Assembly: GCA_021821945.1 (NCBI GenBank)
Contig: JAJZTF010000007.1
Span: 62,001-126,000 of the forward strand
DNA: 64,000 nt
Direction: 5' to 3'
From: Pseudomonadota bacterium
GTDB taxonomy: Bacteria > Pseudomonadota > Gammaproteobacteria > Burkholderiales > Gallionellaceae
Position 1 is the stretch's first letter. Every line of letters begins with the position of its first letter. This document shows, one piece after another, positions 1 to 8,650 of the stretch. Both the position numbers and the translations under genes were made by a program. Under the pieces are notes generated by a model that ran no database searches, had not been told where the DNA came from, and worked only from the letters and a program-made list of their open reading frames with translations.

Positions 1-549
1 ACGCCCGATCACGGGATCGAGCTTTCCGGCGCGCGCACGCTCGGTCAGGTCTATCGTGTATTTCTTGAGCGCCTCGCGGCTTCCTTCCGCCTCCTGGCTG
101 CTCACCGATTCGCCGCCGCGCACAGCCTCTATGGCCTGCTCCAACGGCGCGCGGGAAACGCCATGCTGCTTCAGAAGCCTGCCAGTCTCGCCCTTGTCTG
201 CGGTTGCGGCGAGCAGGAACATCTCGCTTGCGATGTACTGGTCTCCGCGCTTTTGCGCCTCCTTGTCGGTGAGATTAAGGAGACTGGAAAGGTCGCGCCC
301 CACCTGGACCTCTCCTCCATGCCCTTCCACCTTGGGAAGACGGGTGACGGCATCGCTGAGGGATGACTTGAGCGCATTGACATTGCCTCCCGCACGGGCA
401 AGCAGGGAGCCCGCGCCACTGTCGGCATCGTTCAATAGCGCGAGCAAGAGATGCTGGGGCTCGATGAACTGGTTGTCCGCGCCCACGGCCAGGCTCTGGG
501 CATCGGACAGCGCCTGCTGCAGCTTGGTTGTAAATTTGTCGAAACGCAT
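1..549 (-). CDS. clpB: ATP-dependent chaperone ClpB (N-terminal part; runs off the window edge)
   Basis: Disaggregase of the Hsp100 family, which works with DnaK to dissolve protein aggregates in the cytoplasm. The 183 codons present start MRFDKFTTKLQQALSDAQSL and read through the Clp N-domain repeats (FIEPQHLLLALL; ASEMFLLAA) to KKYTIDLTERARAGKLDPVIG, the linker just before the first AAA+ Walker A motif. The start has an AGGAG ribosome site. The rest lies outside the window, so integrity cannot be judged. A sigma-32-like promoter precedes it, as expected for a heat-shock gene. It is divergent from nadC. Confidence 0.96.
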   Translation of the reverse strand, partial: MRFDKFTTKLQQALSDAQSLAVGADNQFIEPQHLLLALLNDADSGAGSLLARAGGNVNALKSSLSDAVTRLPKVEGHGGEVQVGRDLSSLLNLTDKEAQKRGDQYIASEMFLLAATADKGETGRLLKQHGVSRAPLEQAIEAVRGGESVSSQEAEGSREALKKYTIDLTERARAGKLDPVIGR

Positions 550-584
550 ATCGCACTCCTGGTTTGAATTCTCGAATGCCCACA

Positions 585-613
585 ACTTGGGGAGGGGGCT
601 TGAGAATTTCAAG
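585..613 (-). promoter_or_regulatory. Sigma-32-type heat-shock promoter for clpB
   Basis: On the minus strand CTTGAAA (613-607) is followed after 14 bases by CCCCAAGT (592-585). This closely matches the known sigma-32 consensus (CTTGAAA, 11-16 bases, CCCCATNT). It lies about 36 bases upstream of the clpB start codon. It overlaps the presumed nadC promoter on the other strand. Confidence 0.7.
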
Positions 614-627
614 TCTTGCTATACTAT
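600..627 (+). promoter_or_regulatory. Candidate nadC promoter, nearly leaderless
   Basis: TTGAGA (600-605) and TACTAT (622-627) are separated by 16 bases. The predicted transcription start falls at or next to the nadC ATG at 633, and no ribosome-binding site is visible, so the mRNA may be leaderless or nearly so. The motif match is modest. Confidence 0.35.
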
Positions 628-632
628 TTCCC

Positions 633-1487
633 ATGACAAACGAACAGGATGCCGCCTTGCTTGCCCAAAAGATCAGACAGAACGTCAGGAACTCCCTCGA
701 TGAGGACATCGGCAGCGGGGACCTGACCGCGATGCTGCTTCCGGAGGATTTGACGGCGCGCGCAATCCTGATCACGAGGCAGTCCGGCGTCCTCTGCGGA
801 ACGCAATGGTTCGACGAATGCTTTTCGCTGCTGGATGCAGGCTGCAAAATAACCTGGCACGCGAAGGACGGCGACAGCATCAAGCCCTCACAGACGCTAT
901 GCGAGATAGAAGGCAAGGCCCGATCCATGCTGAGTGCGGAGAGAAATGCGCTCAATTTCCTGCAGACGCTTTCGGGGACTGCGACCGCAACCCGCCGCTA
1001 TGTGGATGCAGTCAAAGGCACCAGGGCCAGGATCATGGACACCAGGAAGACCCTGCCCGGACTTCGCGATGCGCAGAAGTATGCGGTGCGCATGGGCGGC
1101 GGGCACAACCAGCGGATGGGCCTGTACGACGGCATCCTGATCAAGGAGAACCACATCGCTGCGGCCGGCGGCATTGCGGCGGTACTGGAGAAGGCTTTCA
1201 GGATCGCCCAAGACAGGACATCGGTCCAGATCGAGGTGGAAACCATGGTCGAGCTCGACGAGGCGCTGGCTGCCGGTGCGAAGCTGATCCTTCTGGACAA
1301 CTTCGACATCGACATGCTCGCCGCCGCCGTGAAGCACACCGATGGGCGCGCGGAACTCGAAGCCTCGGGTGGGATCACATTGTCGAGCATCCGGGAAGTG
1401 GCCGAAACGGGTGTGGATCGCATCTCGATAGGCGCGCTGACCAAGGACGTCGAGGCGCTCGATCTTTCCATGCGCATCGTGAAATAA
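633..1487 (+). CDS. nadC: Nicotinate-nucleotide pyrophosphorylase (quinolinate phosphoribosyltransferase)
   Basis: Converts quinolinate and PRPP to nicotinate mononucleotide, CO2 and pyrophosphate in de novo NAD synthesis; cytoplasmic. The 284-aa product has the family signatures ERNALNFLQ, DTRKTLPGLR and GGGHNQRMGLYDGILIKEN, plus the C-terminal barrel motifs VEVETMVELDEAL and EASGGI. The ATG at 633 was preferred to an upstream in-frame ATG at 564 because it gives the usual family length and N-terminus. The gene is followed 12 bases later by trxC and is divergent from clpB. Confidence 0.95.
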   Translation: MTNEQDAALLAQKIRQNVRNSLDEDIGSGDLTAMLLPEDLTARAILITRQSGVLCGTQWFDECFSLLDAGCKITWHAKDGDSIKPSQTLCEIEGKARSMLSAERNALNFLQTLSGTATATRRYVDAVKGTRARIMDTRKTLPGLRDAQKYAVRMGGGHNQRMGLYDGILIKENHIAAAGGIAAVLEKAFRIAQDRTSVQIEVETMVELDEALAAGAKLILLDNFDIDMLAAAVKHTDGRAELEASGGITLSSIREVAETGVDRISIGALTKDVEALDLSMRIVK

Positions 1488-1499
1488 AAGGAGAATTAA

Positions 1500-1934
1500 A
1501 TGAGCGAAGCATTGCACATCGTCTGCCCGCACTGCGACGGGATCAACCGCGTGCCTTCCGACAGGCTTTCGGCAAATCCTTCCTGCGGCAAGTGCCACCA
1601 GGCGCTTTTCACATCCCACCCGGTCGAACTCAGCGCGAAGAACTTCAACCTGCACATCACGCGCTGCGACATTCCTGTCCTGGTCGACTTCTGGGCCCCC
1701 TGGTGCGGGCCTTGCAAGATGATGGCGCCCGCCTTCGTGCAGGCGGCTTCAAGACTGGAGCCCGCCATGCGGCTTGCCAAGCTCGACACCGAACAGGCGC
1801 AGGAGCTGGCCGCCAGATACAACATCCGCAGCATCCCCACGCTCGCGCTGTTCAAGGCAGGCCGCGAGGTTGCACGCCAGGCGGGTGCGATGGACGCGAA
1901 CGGCATCGTCTCCTGGGCGAGGAGCAAGGTTTAA
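1500..1934 (+). CDS. trxC: Thioredoxin 2 with N-terminal zinc finger
   Basis: Cytoplasmic thiol-disulfide reductase. The 144-aa protein has an N-terminal zinc ribbon with two CxxC pairs (CPHC near residue 9 and CGKC near residue 29), which distinguishes Trx2 from Trx1, and then the thioredoxin fold with WCGPC and the cis-proline motif IRSIPTLALF. A strong AAGGAG site precedes the ATG. It probably shares a transcript with nadC. Its 3' end lies 5 bases from the end of the convergent methyltransferase gene. Confidence 0.95.
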   Translation: MSEALHIVCPHCDGINRVPSDRLSANPSCGKCHQALFTSHPVELSAKNFNLHITRCDIPVLVDFWAPWCGPCKMMAPAFVQAASRLEPAMRLAKLDTEQAQELAARYNIRSIPTLALFKAGREVARQAGAMDANGIVSWARSKV

Positions 1935-1939
1935 ACAGG

Positions 1940-2539
1940 CTATACCTTTTTCGCGACCAGGTCGATCAGCGCGGACATGCCGGAGTGGCCCGAGCCCTCG
2001 CGGATCTCCTGGTCGTATTCATGAAGCGAGATGATCTCCATGTCGGAGAAGGCCTCTTTCAGCATGGATTCGGTGTAGAGGTTCTCGAGCTGTGAAGGGC
2101 CTCCCGTCCTGTATTCCAGCTGGCGCGGCGTGTAGCCATGCAGCAGCAACAGCCCGCCGAGCTTCAGGCAGTTCCTGATCTTTTCGAACATCTTCTCGCG
2201 CAGCGCAGGCGGCGCGAACTGGATGAAGACTGCGACCACGACGTCATACTTCTCTAGGCCGAAGTCCCAGTCCGAAAGGTCTGCGAGTTCGAGCTCCAGC
2301 CTCACGTTTTTTCTCGCTGCAAGCTTTCTCGCCTTGTCGATCGCAACGGATGAGCTGTCGACAGAATGCACATGCAATCCCTGCTCGGCAAGCCATACCC
2401 CATTCCTTCCCTCGCCGTCCGCAAGCGCAAGGCAATGCATGCCCGGCTTCAATAGGTCGCAGTTCGCGATCAGAAAACCGCTGGGTTCCGTGCCGAAATG
2501 GTATTCCTCACCCGAATAACGCTCGTCCCACATGTTCAT
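1940..2539 (-). CDS. Class I SAM-dependent methyltransferase
   Basis: A 199-aa Rossmann-fold methyltransferase beginning MNMWDERYSGEEYHFGTEPS, a start pattern common in small bacterial SAM methyltransferases. Motif I is degenerate in form (CLALADGEGRNGVWLAEQG), followed by VDSSSVAIDKA (motif II) and LKLGGLLLLHGY (motif III region). GGAGGA lies before the ATG at 2539. The substrate cannot be told from sequence; related proteins are annotated as tellurite-resistance or thiopurine-type methyltransferases, which I do not endorse here. It is divergent from glcD. Confidence 0.85.
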   Translation of the reverse strand: MNMWDERYSGEEYHFGTEPSGFLIANCDLLKPGMHCLALADGEGRNGVWLAEQGLHVHSVDSSSVAIDKARKLAARKNVRLELELADLSDWDFGLEKYDVVVAVFIQFAPPALREKMFEKIRNCLKLGGLLLLHGYTPRQLEYRTGGPSQLENLYTESMLKEAFSDMEIISLHEYDQEIREGSGHSGMSALIDLVAKKV

Positions 2540-2557
2540 ATCGTCCTCCTTATCGTT

Positions 2558-2573
2558 TAGCATAGACATGCTA
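2558..2573. promoter_or_regulatory. Inverted repeat in the methyltransferase/glcD divergent region
   Basis: TAGCAT-N4-ATGCTA is a perfect 6-bp inverted repeat. A TATACT -10-like box at 2598-2603 lies downstream of it toward glcD without a convincing -35 box, which would suit an activator site. Short palindromes occur by chance, so this is only a candidate operator. Confidence 0.3.
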
Positions 2574-2626
2574 GAAATTTATACCAGACTAATTTACTAT
2601 ACTTACCTTTTTCGCAGGAACCTCTC

Positions 2627-4075
2627 TTGAACCCTCTGATCAGCGAACTGAAAAGCCTGCTGCCCGCAGAATCCGTGCTACACGACCGGGAGGATTTGCG
2701 CCCGTTCGAATGCGACGGCCTTTCCGTATACCGCCAGCTGCCGATGGCCGTGGTTTTGCCAGGCACCGTAGAGGAAGTCCAGAAGGTTGTCCGACTCTGC
2801 CGCGCGCACAATGTTCCCGTCGTTGCGAGAGGCGCCGGGACTGGCCTTTCAGGAGGCGCATTGCCGCTCGAAAACGGCGTGCTTCTGAGCCTCGCGAAAT
2901 TCAAGCGCATCATAGACATAGACGTGGAAAACGCGATGGCGACGGTCGAGCCCGGCGTTCGCAACCTCGCAATTTCCGAGGCCGCCGCGCGCTTCGGCCT
3001 TTACTATGCACCCGACCCATCCTCCCAGATCGCCTGCACCATAGGCGGCAACGTCGCGGAAAATTCGGGCGGCGTGCACTGCCTGAAATACGGGCTCACG
3101 GTGCACAACATCCTGATGCTGAAAATCGTCACGATGGAAGGCGAGCTTCTGACGATAGGCTCCCAGACGCTGGACACGCCAGGTTACGACCTGCTCGCGC
3201 TGATGACGGGATCGGAAGGCCTGCTCGGCATCATCGTCGAGGTCACCGTGAAGCTCCTGCCCAAGCCCGAAAGGGCCCAGGTCGTGCTGGCGGCCTTCGA
3301 CGATGTCGCCCGCGCCGGAGAAGCGGTGGGCGCGATCATCAGTGCGGGCATCATCCCTGCAGGCCTGGAGATGATGGACAGGCTCGCGATCCAGGCGGCA
3401 GAGGACTTCGCGCATGCGGGTTATCCCAGGGACGCCGAGGCGATCCTGCTCTGCGAGCTCGACGGCACCCATGCCGAGGTCTCGGAATACATCATGGAAG
3501 TGCGCAAGATACTGACCGACAACGGCGCGACAGAGGTCCGCACCGCAAAGGACGAAGCCGAGCGGCAGCTCTTCTGGAAGGGCAGGAAATCCGCCTTCCC
3601 CGCTGTCGGCCGCATCTCCCCCGATTACTACTGCATGGACGGCACGATTCCGCGCAGCCAGCTGCCGCGCGTGTTGCGTCAGATAAGCGACTGGTCTGCA
3701 GAATACGGACTCCCGGTTGCGAACGTGTTCCACGCAGGCGACGGCAACCTGCATCCCCTGATCCTGTTCGATGGCAACAAGCCCGGAGAGCTCGAACGCA
3801 CCGAGGAATTCGGCAGCCGCATCCTCGATCTGTGCGTCGAAGTCGGCGGCACGATCACCGGCGAACACGGGGTCGGCGTGGAAAAGATAGACCAGATGTG
3901 CACGCAGTTCAAAGGCCCTGAGCTCAATCAGTTCCATGCGATCAAGGCCGCATTCGACCCGTCCGGCCTGCTCAATCCCGGAAAGGCAGTCCCGACCCTG
4001 CACCGCTGCGCCGAATTCGGCGCGATGCACGTCCATCATGGCAGGCTCCCTCATGCCGGACTGGAGAGATTCTGA
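2627..4075 (+). CDS. glcD: Glycolate oxidase, FAD-linked subunit GlcD
   Basis: Catalytic flavoprotein of glycolate dehydrogenase, oxidising glycolate to glyoxylate at the membrane. The 482-aa product has the FAD_binding_4 signature VVARGAGTGLSGGALP and the C-terminal motifs VFHAGDGNLHP and GTITGEHGVGVEK of the D-lactate/glycolate oxidase family. The start is a TTG preceded by AGGA, and no better ATG keeps the N-terminus. The stop overlaps the glcE ATG by one base, so the two are translationally coupled. Confidence 0.95.
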   Translation: MNPLISELKSLLPAESVLHDREDLRPFECDGLSVYRQLPMAVVLPGTVEEVQKVVRLCRAHNVPVVARGAGTGLSGGALPLENGVLLSLAKFKRIIDIDVENAMATVEPGVRNLAISEAAARFGLYYAPDPSSQIACTIGGNVAENSGGVHCLKYGLTVHNILMLKIVTMEGELLTIGSQTLDTPGYDLLALMTGSEGLLGIIVEVTVKLLPKPERAQVVLAAFDDVARAGEAVGAIISAGIIPAGLEMMDRLAIQAAEDFAHAGYPRDAEAILLCELDGTHAEVSEYIMEVRKILTDNGATEVRTAKDEAERQLFWKGRKSAFPAVGRISPDYYCMDGTIPRSQLPRVLRQISDWSAEYGLPVANVFHAGDGNLHPLILFDGNKPGELERTEEFGSRILDLCVEVGGTITGEHGVGVEKIDQMCTQFKGPELNQFHAIKAAFDPSGLLNPGKAVPTLHRCAEFGAMHVHHGRLPHAGLERF

Positions 4076-5115
4076 TGGACGACATCTCATTGCAGCAGCA
4101 GGTGCTGAATGCCCTCGAGAACAAGGCACCGCTTCGCATAGCGTCGGGAGGGAGCAAGGCTTTCCTGGGGCAGCATGTTACCGGCACGCCTGTCGATCTT
4201 CAGACCCACACCGGCATCATCGAATACGATCCGCGCGAACTTGTGCTGACTGCGCGTTCAGGAACGAAGCTTTCCGAAGTGGAAAAGGCGCTTGCGGACG
4301 CGGGCCAGATGCTGGCGTTCGAGCCCCCGCATTTCGGAGCCGGCGCCACGCTGGGCGGCACGATCTCGACCGGACTCTCCGGCCCCAGGCGTCCCTACAG
4401 CGGTTCAGCCCGCGACTTCGTGCTGGGTTGCAAGATGCTGAACGGAAGGGGCGAGATCGCAAGCTTCGGCGGCCAGGTCATGAAGAACGTCGCAGGCTAT
4501 GACGTCTCCCGTTTGCTTGCCGGTTCGCACGGGACGCTCGGCATCCTGCTGGAAATCAGCCTCAAGGTTCTGCCCATACCCGCTTCCAGCATCACCGTGA
4601 GCCGGGAATGCAGCCAGGAGGATGCGATCCCCATCATGAACGAATTTCTCTCGAAGCCCTATCCGGTCGATGGCGCATGCCACGACGGGGAACGCGTCCA
4701 TGTGCGCATCTCCGGCAGCGAGCAGGCGGTCAAGGAGGCGCGCAACAAGATACCCGGAGAAATCCTGCCCGATGCGGAACTGTTCTGGCATGGCCTGCGC
4801 GAACAGACGCTGCCCTTCTTCAACAGGCCAGGCACGCTGTACCGCATCGCCGTGAAGCCCGCAACCAGGCCTTTGCATCTGGACGGCCACTGGCTGCTCG
4901 ACTGGGGAGGTGCCCAGCGCTGGCTATACAGCGAAGAGGACGCGGCAACGATACGCCATCAGGCGGGGCTTGCCGGTGGCCATGTCACGGCATTCAGAAA
5001 CGGCAGCAATTCGACCCCTCTTCCTCCTTCCCTGCTCGCGCTGCATCGGCGCCTGAAGGCAAGCTTCGATCCGGAAGACATCTTCAACCGCGGCCACCTC
5101 TTCGCAACCCTATAG
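4075..5115 (+). CDS. glcE: Glycolate oxidase FAD-binding subunit GlcE
   Basis: Second flavin subunit of glycolate dehydrogenase. The 346-aa product contains IASGGSKAFLG, FEPPHFGAGATLGGTISTGL and FGGQVMKNVAGYDVSRLLAG, all typical of GlcE, and lacks the longer C-terminal half of GlcD. It sits between glcD (one-base overlap) and glcF (2-base gap), the same order as in E. coli glcDEF. Confidence 0.94.
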   Translation: MDDISLQQQVLNALENKAPLRIASGGSKAFLGQHVTGTPVDLQTHTGIIEYDPRELVLTARSGTKLSEVEKALADAGQMLAFEPPHFGAGATLGGTISTGLSGPRRPYSGSARDFVLGCKMLNGRGEIASFGGQVMKNVAGYDVSRLLAGSHGTLGILLEISLKVLPIPASSITVSRECSQEDAIPIMNEFLSKPYPVDGACHDGERVHVRISGSEQAVKEARNKIPGEILPDAELFWHGLREQTLPFFNRPGTLYRIAVKPATRPLHLDGHWLLDWGGAQRWLYSEEDAATIRHQAGLAGGHVTAFRNGSNSTPLPPSLLALHRRLKASFDPEDIFNRGHLFATL

Positions 5116-5117
5116 AC

Positions 5118-6344
5118 ATGCAGACCTTCATCGACCAGCCCAAAACGCCAGCCATAGAGGAAGCCGAATCCATCCTGCGTAGCTGCGTGCACTGCGGATT
5201 CTGCACCGCGACCTGCCCCACCTACCAGCTTCTGGGATCGGAACTGGACAGCCCGCGCGGGCGCATCTACCTGATCAAGGAAATGCTGGAAACGGGAAAG
5301 GCCAGCGAAAAGACCAGGCTGCATCTGGACCGCTGCCTTACCTGCCGTTCCTGCGAAACCACCTGCCCTTCGGGCGTGCACTACGGCAGGCTGATCGACA
5401 TCGGACGGGAGATGGTGGAAGAGAAGTCCCCGCGCACGCTGATCGAAAGGCTGATGCGCCGCGCGATGCTCTCGACCATACCCTACAAGGCGCGCATGTC
5501 GGCGGCACTCTCAGCAGGAAGGATCGCAAGACCGCTCCTGCCAAAATCCCTGGCCGCAAAAATCCCCGAGAGACAGGATCAGGCTGCCCTGCCCCAATCT
5601 TCCCATGCGAGGCGCATGCTGATCCTGGAGGGCTGCGTCCAGCCCCTCACCGCGCCCAACACCAATGTCGCGACGGCCCGCGTGCTCGACCGGCTCGGCA
5701 TCTCCCTCATCGAGGCTACCGGCTGCTGCGGCGCATTGAACCAGCACCTATCGGACTCCCATGGCGCGAAGGACATGATGCGCCGCAACATCGACGCATG
5801 GTGGCCCCGCATCGAAGAGGGCGCGGAGGCGATCGTGATGACCGCCAGCGGCTGCGGCCTGATGGTCAAGGAATACGGCGAACTCCTGAAGGACGATGCG
5901 GAATATGCCAAAAAGGCATCGCGCATCAGCTCGCTTGCCAGGGACATCTCGGAAATACTCGCAGGCGAAGACATCGAAAGTTTCAGCCATGCCGGACGGG
6001 GCATGCGCGTGGCCTACCACTCGTCCTGCACCTCGCAGCACGGGCAGAAGCTCTCAGGCAGGATCGAGGCGCTGCTTGCGCGATGCGGCTTCGAGCTCAC
6101 CCAGGTCGCCGACAGCCATCTCTGCTGCGGGGCCGCCGGAACCTACACGCTGACCCAGCCCGTGCTTTCCGGCAGGCTGCTGGACAACAAGATCGCCTCG
6201 CTCGAGGCAGGAAAGCCCGAGATCATCGCCACCGCGAACGTGGGGTGCCAGATGCACCTGGCATCCGCCACTTCACTGCGCGTCGTGCACTGGATAGAAT
6301 TGCTCGCGTCATCGATAACAACCAACCAAGAGGAAACAGCATGA
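5118..6344 (+). CDS. glcF: Glycolate oxidase iron-sulfur subunit GlcF
   Basis: Iron-sulfur subunit that passes electrons from the flavin subunits toward the quinone pool. The 408-aa product has two 4Fe-4S motifs near the N-terminus (CVHCGFCTATCP and CLTCRSCETTCP) and two CCG-type cysteine motifs (GCCGALNQH and CCGAAGTYTL). The ATG at 5118 follows the glcE stop directly; a longer in-frame extension upstream overlaps glcE and is not used. The stop overlaps the next start (ATGA). Confidence 0.95.
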   Translation: MQTFIDQPKTPAIEEAESILRSCVHCGFCTATCPTYQLLGSELDSPRGRIYLIKEMLETGKASEKTRLHLDRCLTCRSCETTCPSGVHYGRLIDIGREMVEEKSPRTLIERLMRRAMLSTIPYKARMSAALSAGRIARPLLPKSLAAKIPERQDQAALPQSSHARRMLILEGCVQPLTAPNTNVATARVLDRLGISLIEATGCCGALNQHLSDSHGAKDMMRRNIDAWWPRIEEGAEAIVMTASGCGLMVKEYGELLKDDAEYAKKASRISSLARDISEILAGEDIESFSHAGRGMRVAYHSSCTSQHGQKLSGRIEALLARCGFELTQVADSHLCCGAAGTYTLTQPVLSGRLLDNKIASLEAGKPEIIATANVGCQMHLASATSLRVVHWIELLASSITTNQEETA

Positions 6345-7516
6345 ACATCAAATCATTCCATCCCCCGCAGCGCGTCCTGATGGGTCCCGGGCCTTCCGAT
6401 GTCAGCCCGCGCGTGCTCGAAGCCATGTCCCGCCCGACGCTGGGTCATCTCGACCCCGTCTTCGTGAACATGATGGATGAGATGAAATCGCTGCTGAAAT
6501 ATGCCTTCCGCACAGAAAACGAACTGACCATGCCGGTTTCCGCGCCGGGTTCGGCGGGCATGGAGACCTGCTTCGTGAATCTCGTCGAACCTGGCGACAA
6601 GGTCGTCATCTGCCAGAACGGCGTGTTCGCGGGGCGCATGAAGGAAAACGTCGAGCGCTGCGGCGGCACAGCGGTGATGGTGCAGGACGAATGGGGCCGC
6701 GCGATCGACCCTCAGAAGCTCGAAGATGCGCTGAAAGCCAATCCGGATGCGAAGATCGTCGCCTTCGTTCACGCCGAGACCTCGACAGGCGCGCAGTCCG
6801 ATGCGAAGACCCTGGTCGAGATCGCTCACCGCCACGGCTGCCTCGCCATCGTAGATGCGGTCACATCCCTCGGCGGATCGAAGCTCCTGGTCGACGAATG
6901 GAAGATAGATGCGATCTATTCCGGAACACAGAAATGCATCTCCTGCACGCCCGGCCTCTCGCCCGTCAGCTTCGGCAACAATGCGCTCGAGAAGATCAAA
7001 AACCGCAAGACCCGGGTGCAGAGCTGGTTTCTCGATCTCAACCTGGTGATGGGCTACTGGGGAGGAGCGACCAAGCGCGCCTACCACCACACGGCGCCGA
7101 TCAATGCGCTCTACGGCCTGCACGAGTCGCTCGTGATCCTTCAGGAAGAAGGCCTCGAGAACTCCTGGGCGCGCCACCAGAAGAACCACCTGGCGCTGCG
7201 CGCCGGCCTCGAGGCGATGGGGCTTTCCTTCGTGGTGCCCGAAGGGGAGCGCCTGCCCCAGTTGAATTCGATCAGCGTGCCGGAAGGCGTCGACGAGGGG
7301 CTGGTCCGCTCCATGCTTCTTTCCGACTACGGCCTCGAGATAGGCGCGGGGCTGGGCGCGATGGCGGGCAAGGTATGGCGCATCGGCCTCATGGGACATT
7401 CGAGCAACCCGAAAAACGTGAGGCTCTGCCTTGCGGCGCTCGACGATGTGCTGGGAAGACTGAACGCGCCGATACAGCGCGGCGTGGCGGTCGCCGCCGC
7501 CAACGCCAGCCTCTGA
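6341..7516 (+). CDS. Alanine-glyoxylate (or serine-glyoxylate) aminotransferase, PLP class V
   Basis: Transfers an amino group to glyoxylate to give glycine. The 391-aa product begins with the family pattern PPQRVLMGPGPSDVSPRVLE and carries the PLP-lysine motif SGTQKCISCTPG. ATGA overlap with glcF shows coupling, so the operon encodes glycolate to glyoxylate to glycine. Whether alanine, serine or another donor is used cannot be read from the sequence. Confidence 0.92.
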   Translation: MNIKSFHPPQRVLMGPGPSDVSPRVLEAMSRPTLGHLDPVFVNMMDEMKSLLKYAFRTENELTMPVSAPGSAGMETCFVNLVEPGDKVVICQNGVFAGRMKENVERCGGTAVMVQDEWGRAIDPQKLEDALKANPDAKIVAFVHAETSTGAQSDAKTLVEIAHRHGCLAIVDAVTSLGGSKLLVDEWKIDAIYSGTQKCISCTPGLSPVSFGNNALEKIKNRKTRVQSWFLDLNLVMGYWGGATKRAYHHTAPINALYGLHESLVILQEEGLENSWARHQKNHLALRAGLEAMGLSFVVPEGERLPQLNSISVPEGVDEGLVRSMLLSDYGLEIGAGLGAMAGKVWRIGLMGHSSNPKNVRLCLAALDDVLGRLNAPIQRGVAVAAANASL

Positions 7517-7540
7517 ATTTCCGAAAGCCCGACCCTCGAG

Positions 7541-8134
7541 ATGAAGCCATTTGCTGAATCCTGCGAAATCAACAAGCACCCCATACTCGAGGTGCTTAAG
7601 AGGGTCTTAGCGGACCGGAGCCGCGTGCTGGAAATCGCCAGCGGGACTGGACAGCATGCGGTACATTTCGGCCGCAACCTTCCCCATCTCACCTGGCAGA
7701 CCAGCGAGCTTTCCAAGAATCACGATGGCATCAATGCCTGGCTCGAGGAGGCGGGACTTCCCAACGTCCTGCCTCCCGTCGCGCTGGATGCGGACGATGA
7801 GCGCTGGCCGGTTTCAACATATGACGCGATATTCAACGCGAATACCGTGCACATCATTTCCTGGCCACAGGTCGAATCCCTGTTCGCCCATATCGCGCGC
7901 GTCATCGAGCCCGGCGGTTGCGTGTGCTTCTATGGCCCGTACAACTATAGCGGGAAATTCACATCGGAGAGCAATGCGCGCTTCGACGAATGGCTGAAGT
8001 CGCGCGACCCGAAAAGCGGGGTCCGGGATTTCGAGGCGATGAACAGGCTGGCCTCCATGCATGGCCTCGTCCTTGCCGAAGACATCGAAATGCCCATCAA
8101 CAACCGGACCCTGGTCTGGCGCGCCGCAGGCTGA
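7541..8134 (+). CDS. DUF938 family SAM-dependent methyltransferase-like protein
   Basis: A 197-aa protein with the DUF938 opening FAESCEINKHPILEVL and a SAM-binding glycine motif VLEIASGTGQHAVHF. Members have a methyltransferase fold, but no reaction is established. It lies 24 bases after the aminotransferase gene and may share its transcript. It is convergent with the copper chaperone gene. Confidence 0.88.
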   Translation: MKPFAESCEINKHPILEVLKRVLADRSRVLEIASGTGQHAVHFGRNLPHLTWQTSELSKNHDGINAWLEEAGLPNVLPPVALDADDERWPVSTYDAIFNANTVHIISWPQVESLFAHIARVIEPGGCVCFYGPYNYSGKFTSESNARFDEWLKSRDPKSGVRDFEAMNRLASMHGLVLAEDIEMPINNRTLVWRAAG

Positions 8135-8139
8135 ATTCC

Positions 8140-8586
8140 CTACATGCCCTGCATCGGCTTCATCATGGCTCCGGTCAGCGGCCTGACTTCCGCCACCGCC
8201 TTCACCCTGACCTCGCGCCCGCCCTCCTGCACGTCGAGCGTCAATGGCACGCTCTCCCCGGCCTTCAGGGGTTCCTTCAATCCGACCAGCATCAGATGAT
8301 AGCCGCTCTTCTCGAGCGACATGCTGCCCCTGGGCAGGTCTATGGAATCGACCTCGCGCATCCTCATCATGCCGCCGTCCTGCTTCATGCTGTGCATCTC
8401 TCCGGTCTTGCAGACCGGGCTTGAAAAGCCGAGCAGCCTCGAGCGATGCGCGCTCGTGATAACGAGATCGACCATCGCGGTGTCCTGACCCGGGGCCGTT
8501 GCGCGCGCCCATGCTTGCGAAACGCTGATGTCGGCGGCATGCGCAGCACCCGTCAAGAACAGCATCGAAAAAAACAGTTTCCTCAT
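8140..8586 (-). CDS. Periplasmic copper chaperone PCu(A)C
   Basis: Periplasmic Cu(I) carrier that helps load copper centres of heme-copper oxidases. The 148-aa precursor has a signal peptide (MRKLFFSMLFLTGAAHA) and the family metal motif of spaced Met/His: GEMHSMKQDGGMMRMREV followed by GYHLMLVGL. The start at 8586 was chosen for the signal peptide and a run of G before it. It is divergent from the redox sensor kinase regB, and the window encodes several heme-copper proteins and an SCO homologue that would be its clients. Confidence 0.93.
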   Translation of the reverse strand: MRKLFFSMLFLTGAAHAADISVSQAWARATAPGQDTAMVDLVITSAHRSRLLGFSSPVCKTGEMHSMKQDGGMMRMREVDSIDLPRGSMSLEKSGYHLMLVGLKEPLKAGESVPLTLDVQEGGREVRVKAVAEVRPLTGAMMKPMQGM

Positions 8587-8650
8587 GGTTCCCCCCCTGA
8601 TTATGGGGAGGATTATACGCAACAAGAGACGCTTTGATTACAATCCCCCC

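Noticed and set aside
806-2095. Long plus-strand frame over nadC/trxC, with similar long frames at 2849-4129, 16148-17473, 18090-19184 and 56702-58345
   Set aside because: Arg/His/Gly/Pro-rich products typical of shadow frames of GC-rich genes; real genes with known motifs lie on the other frame or strand.
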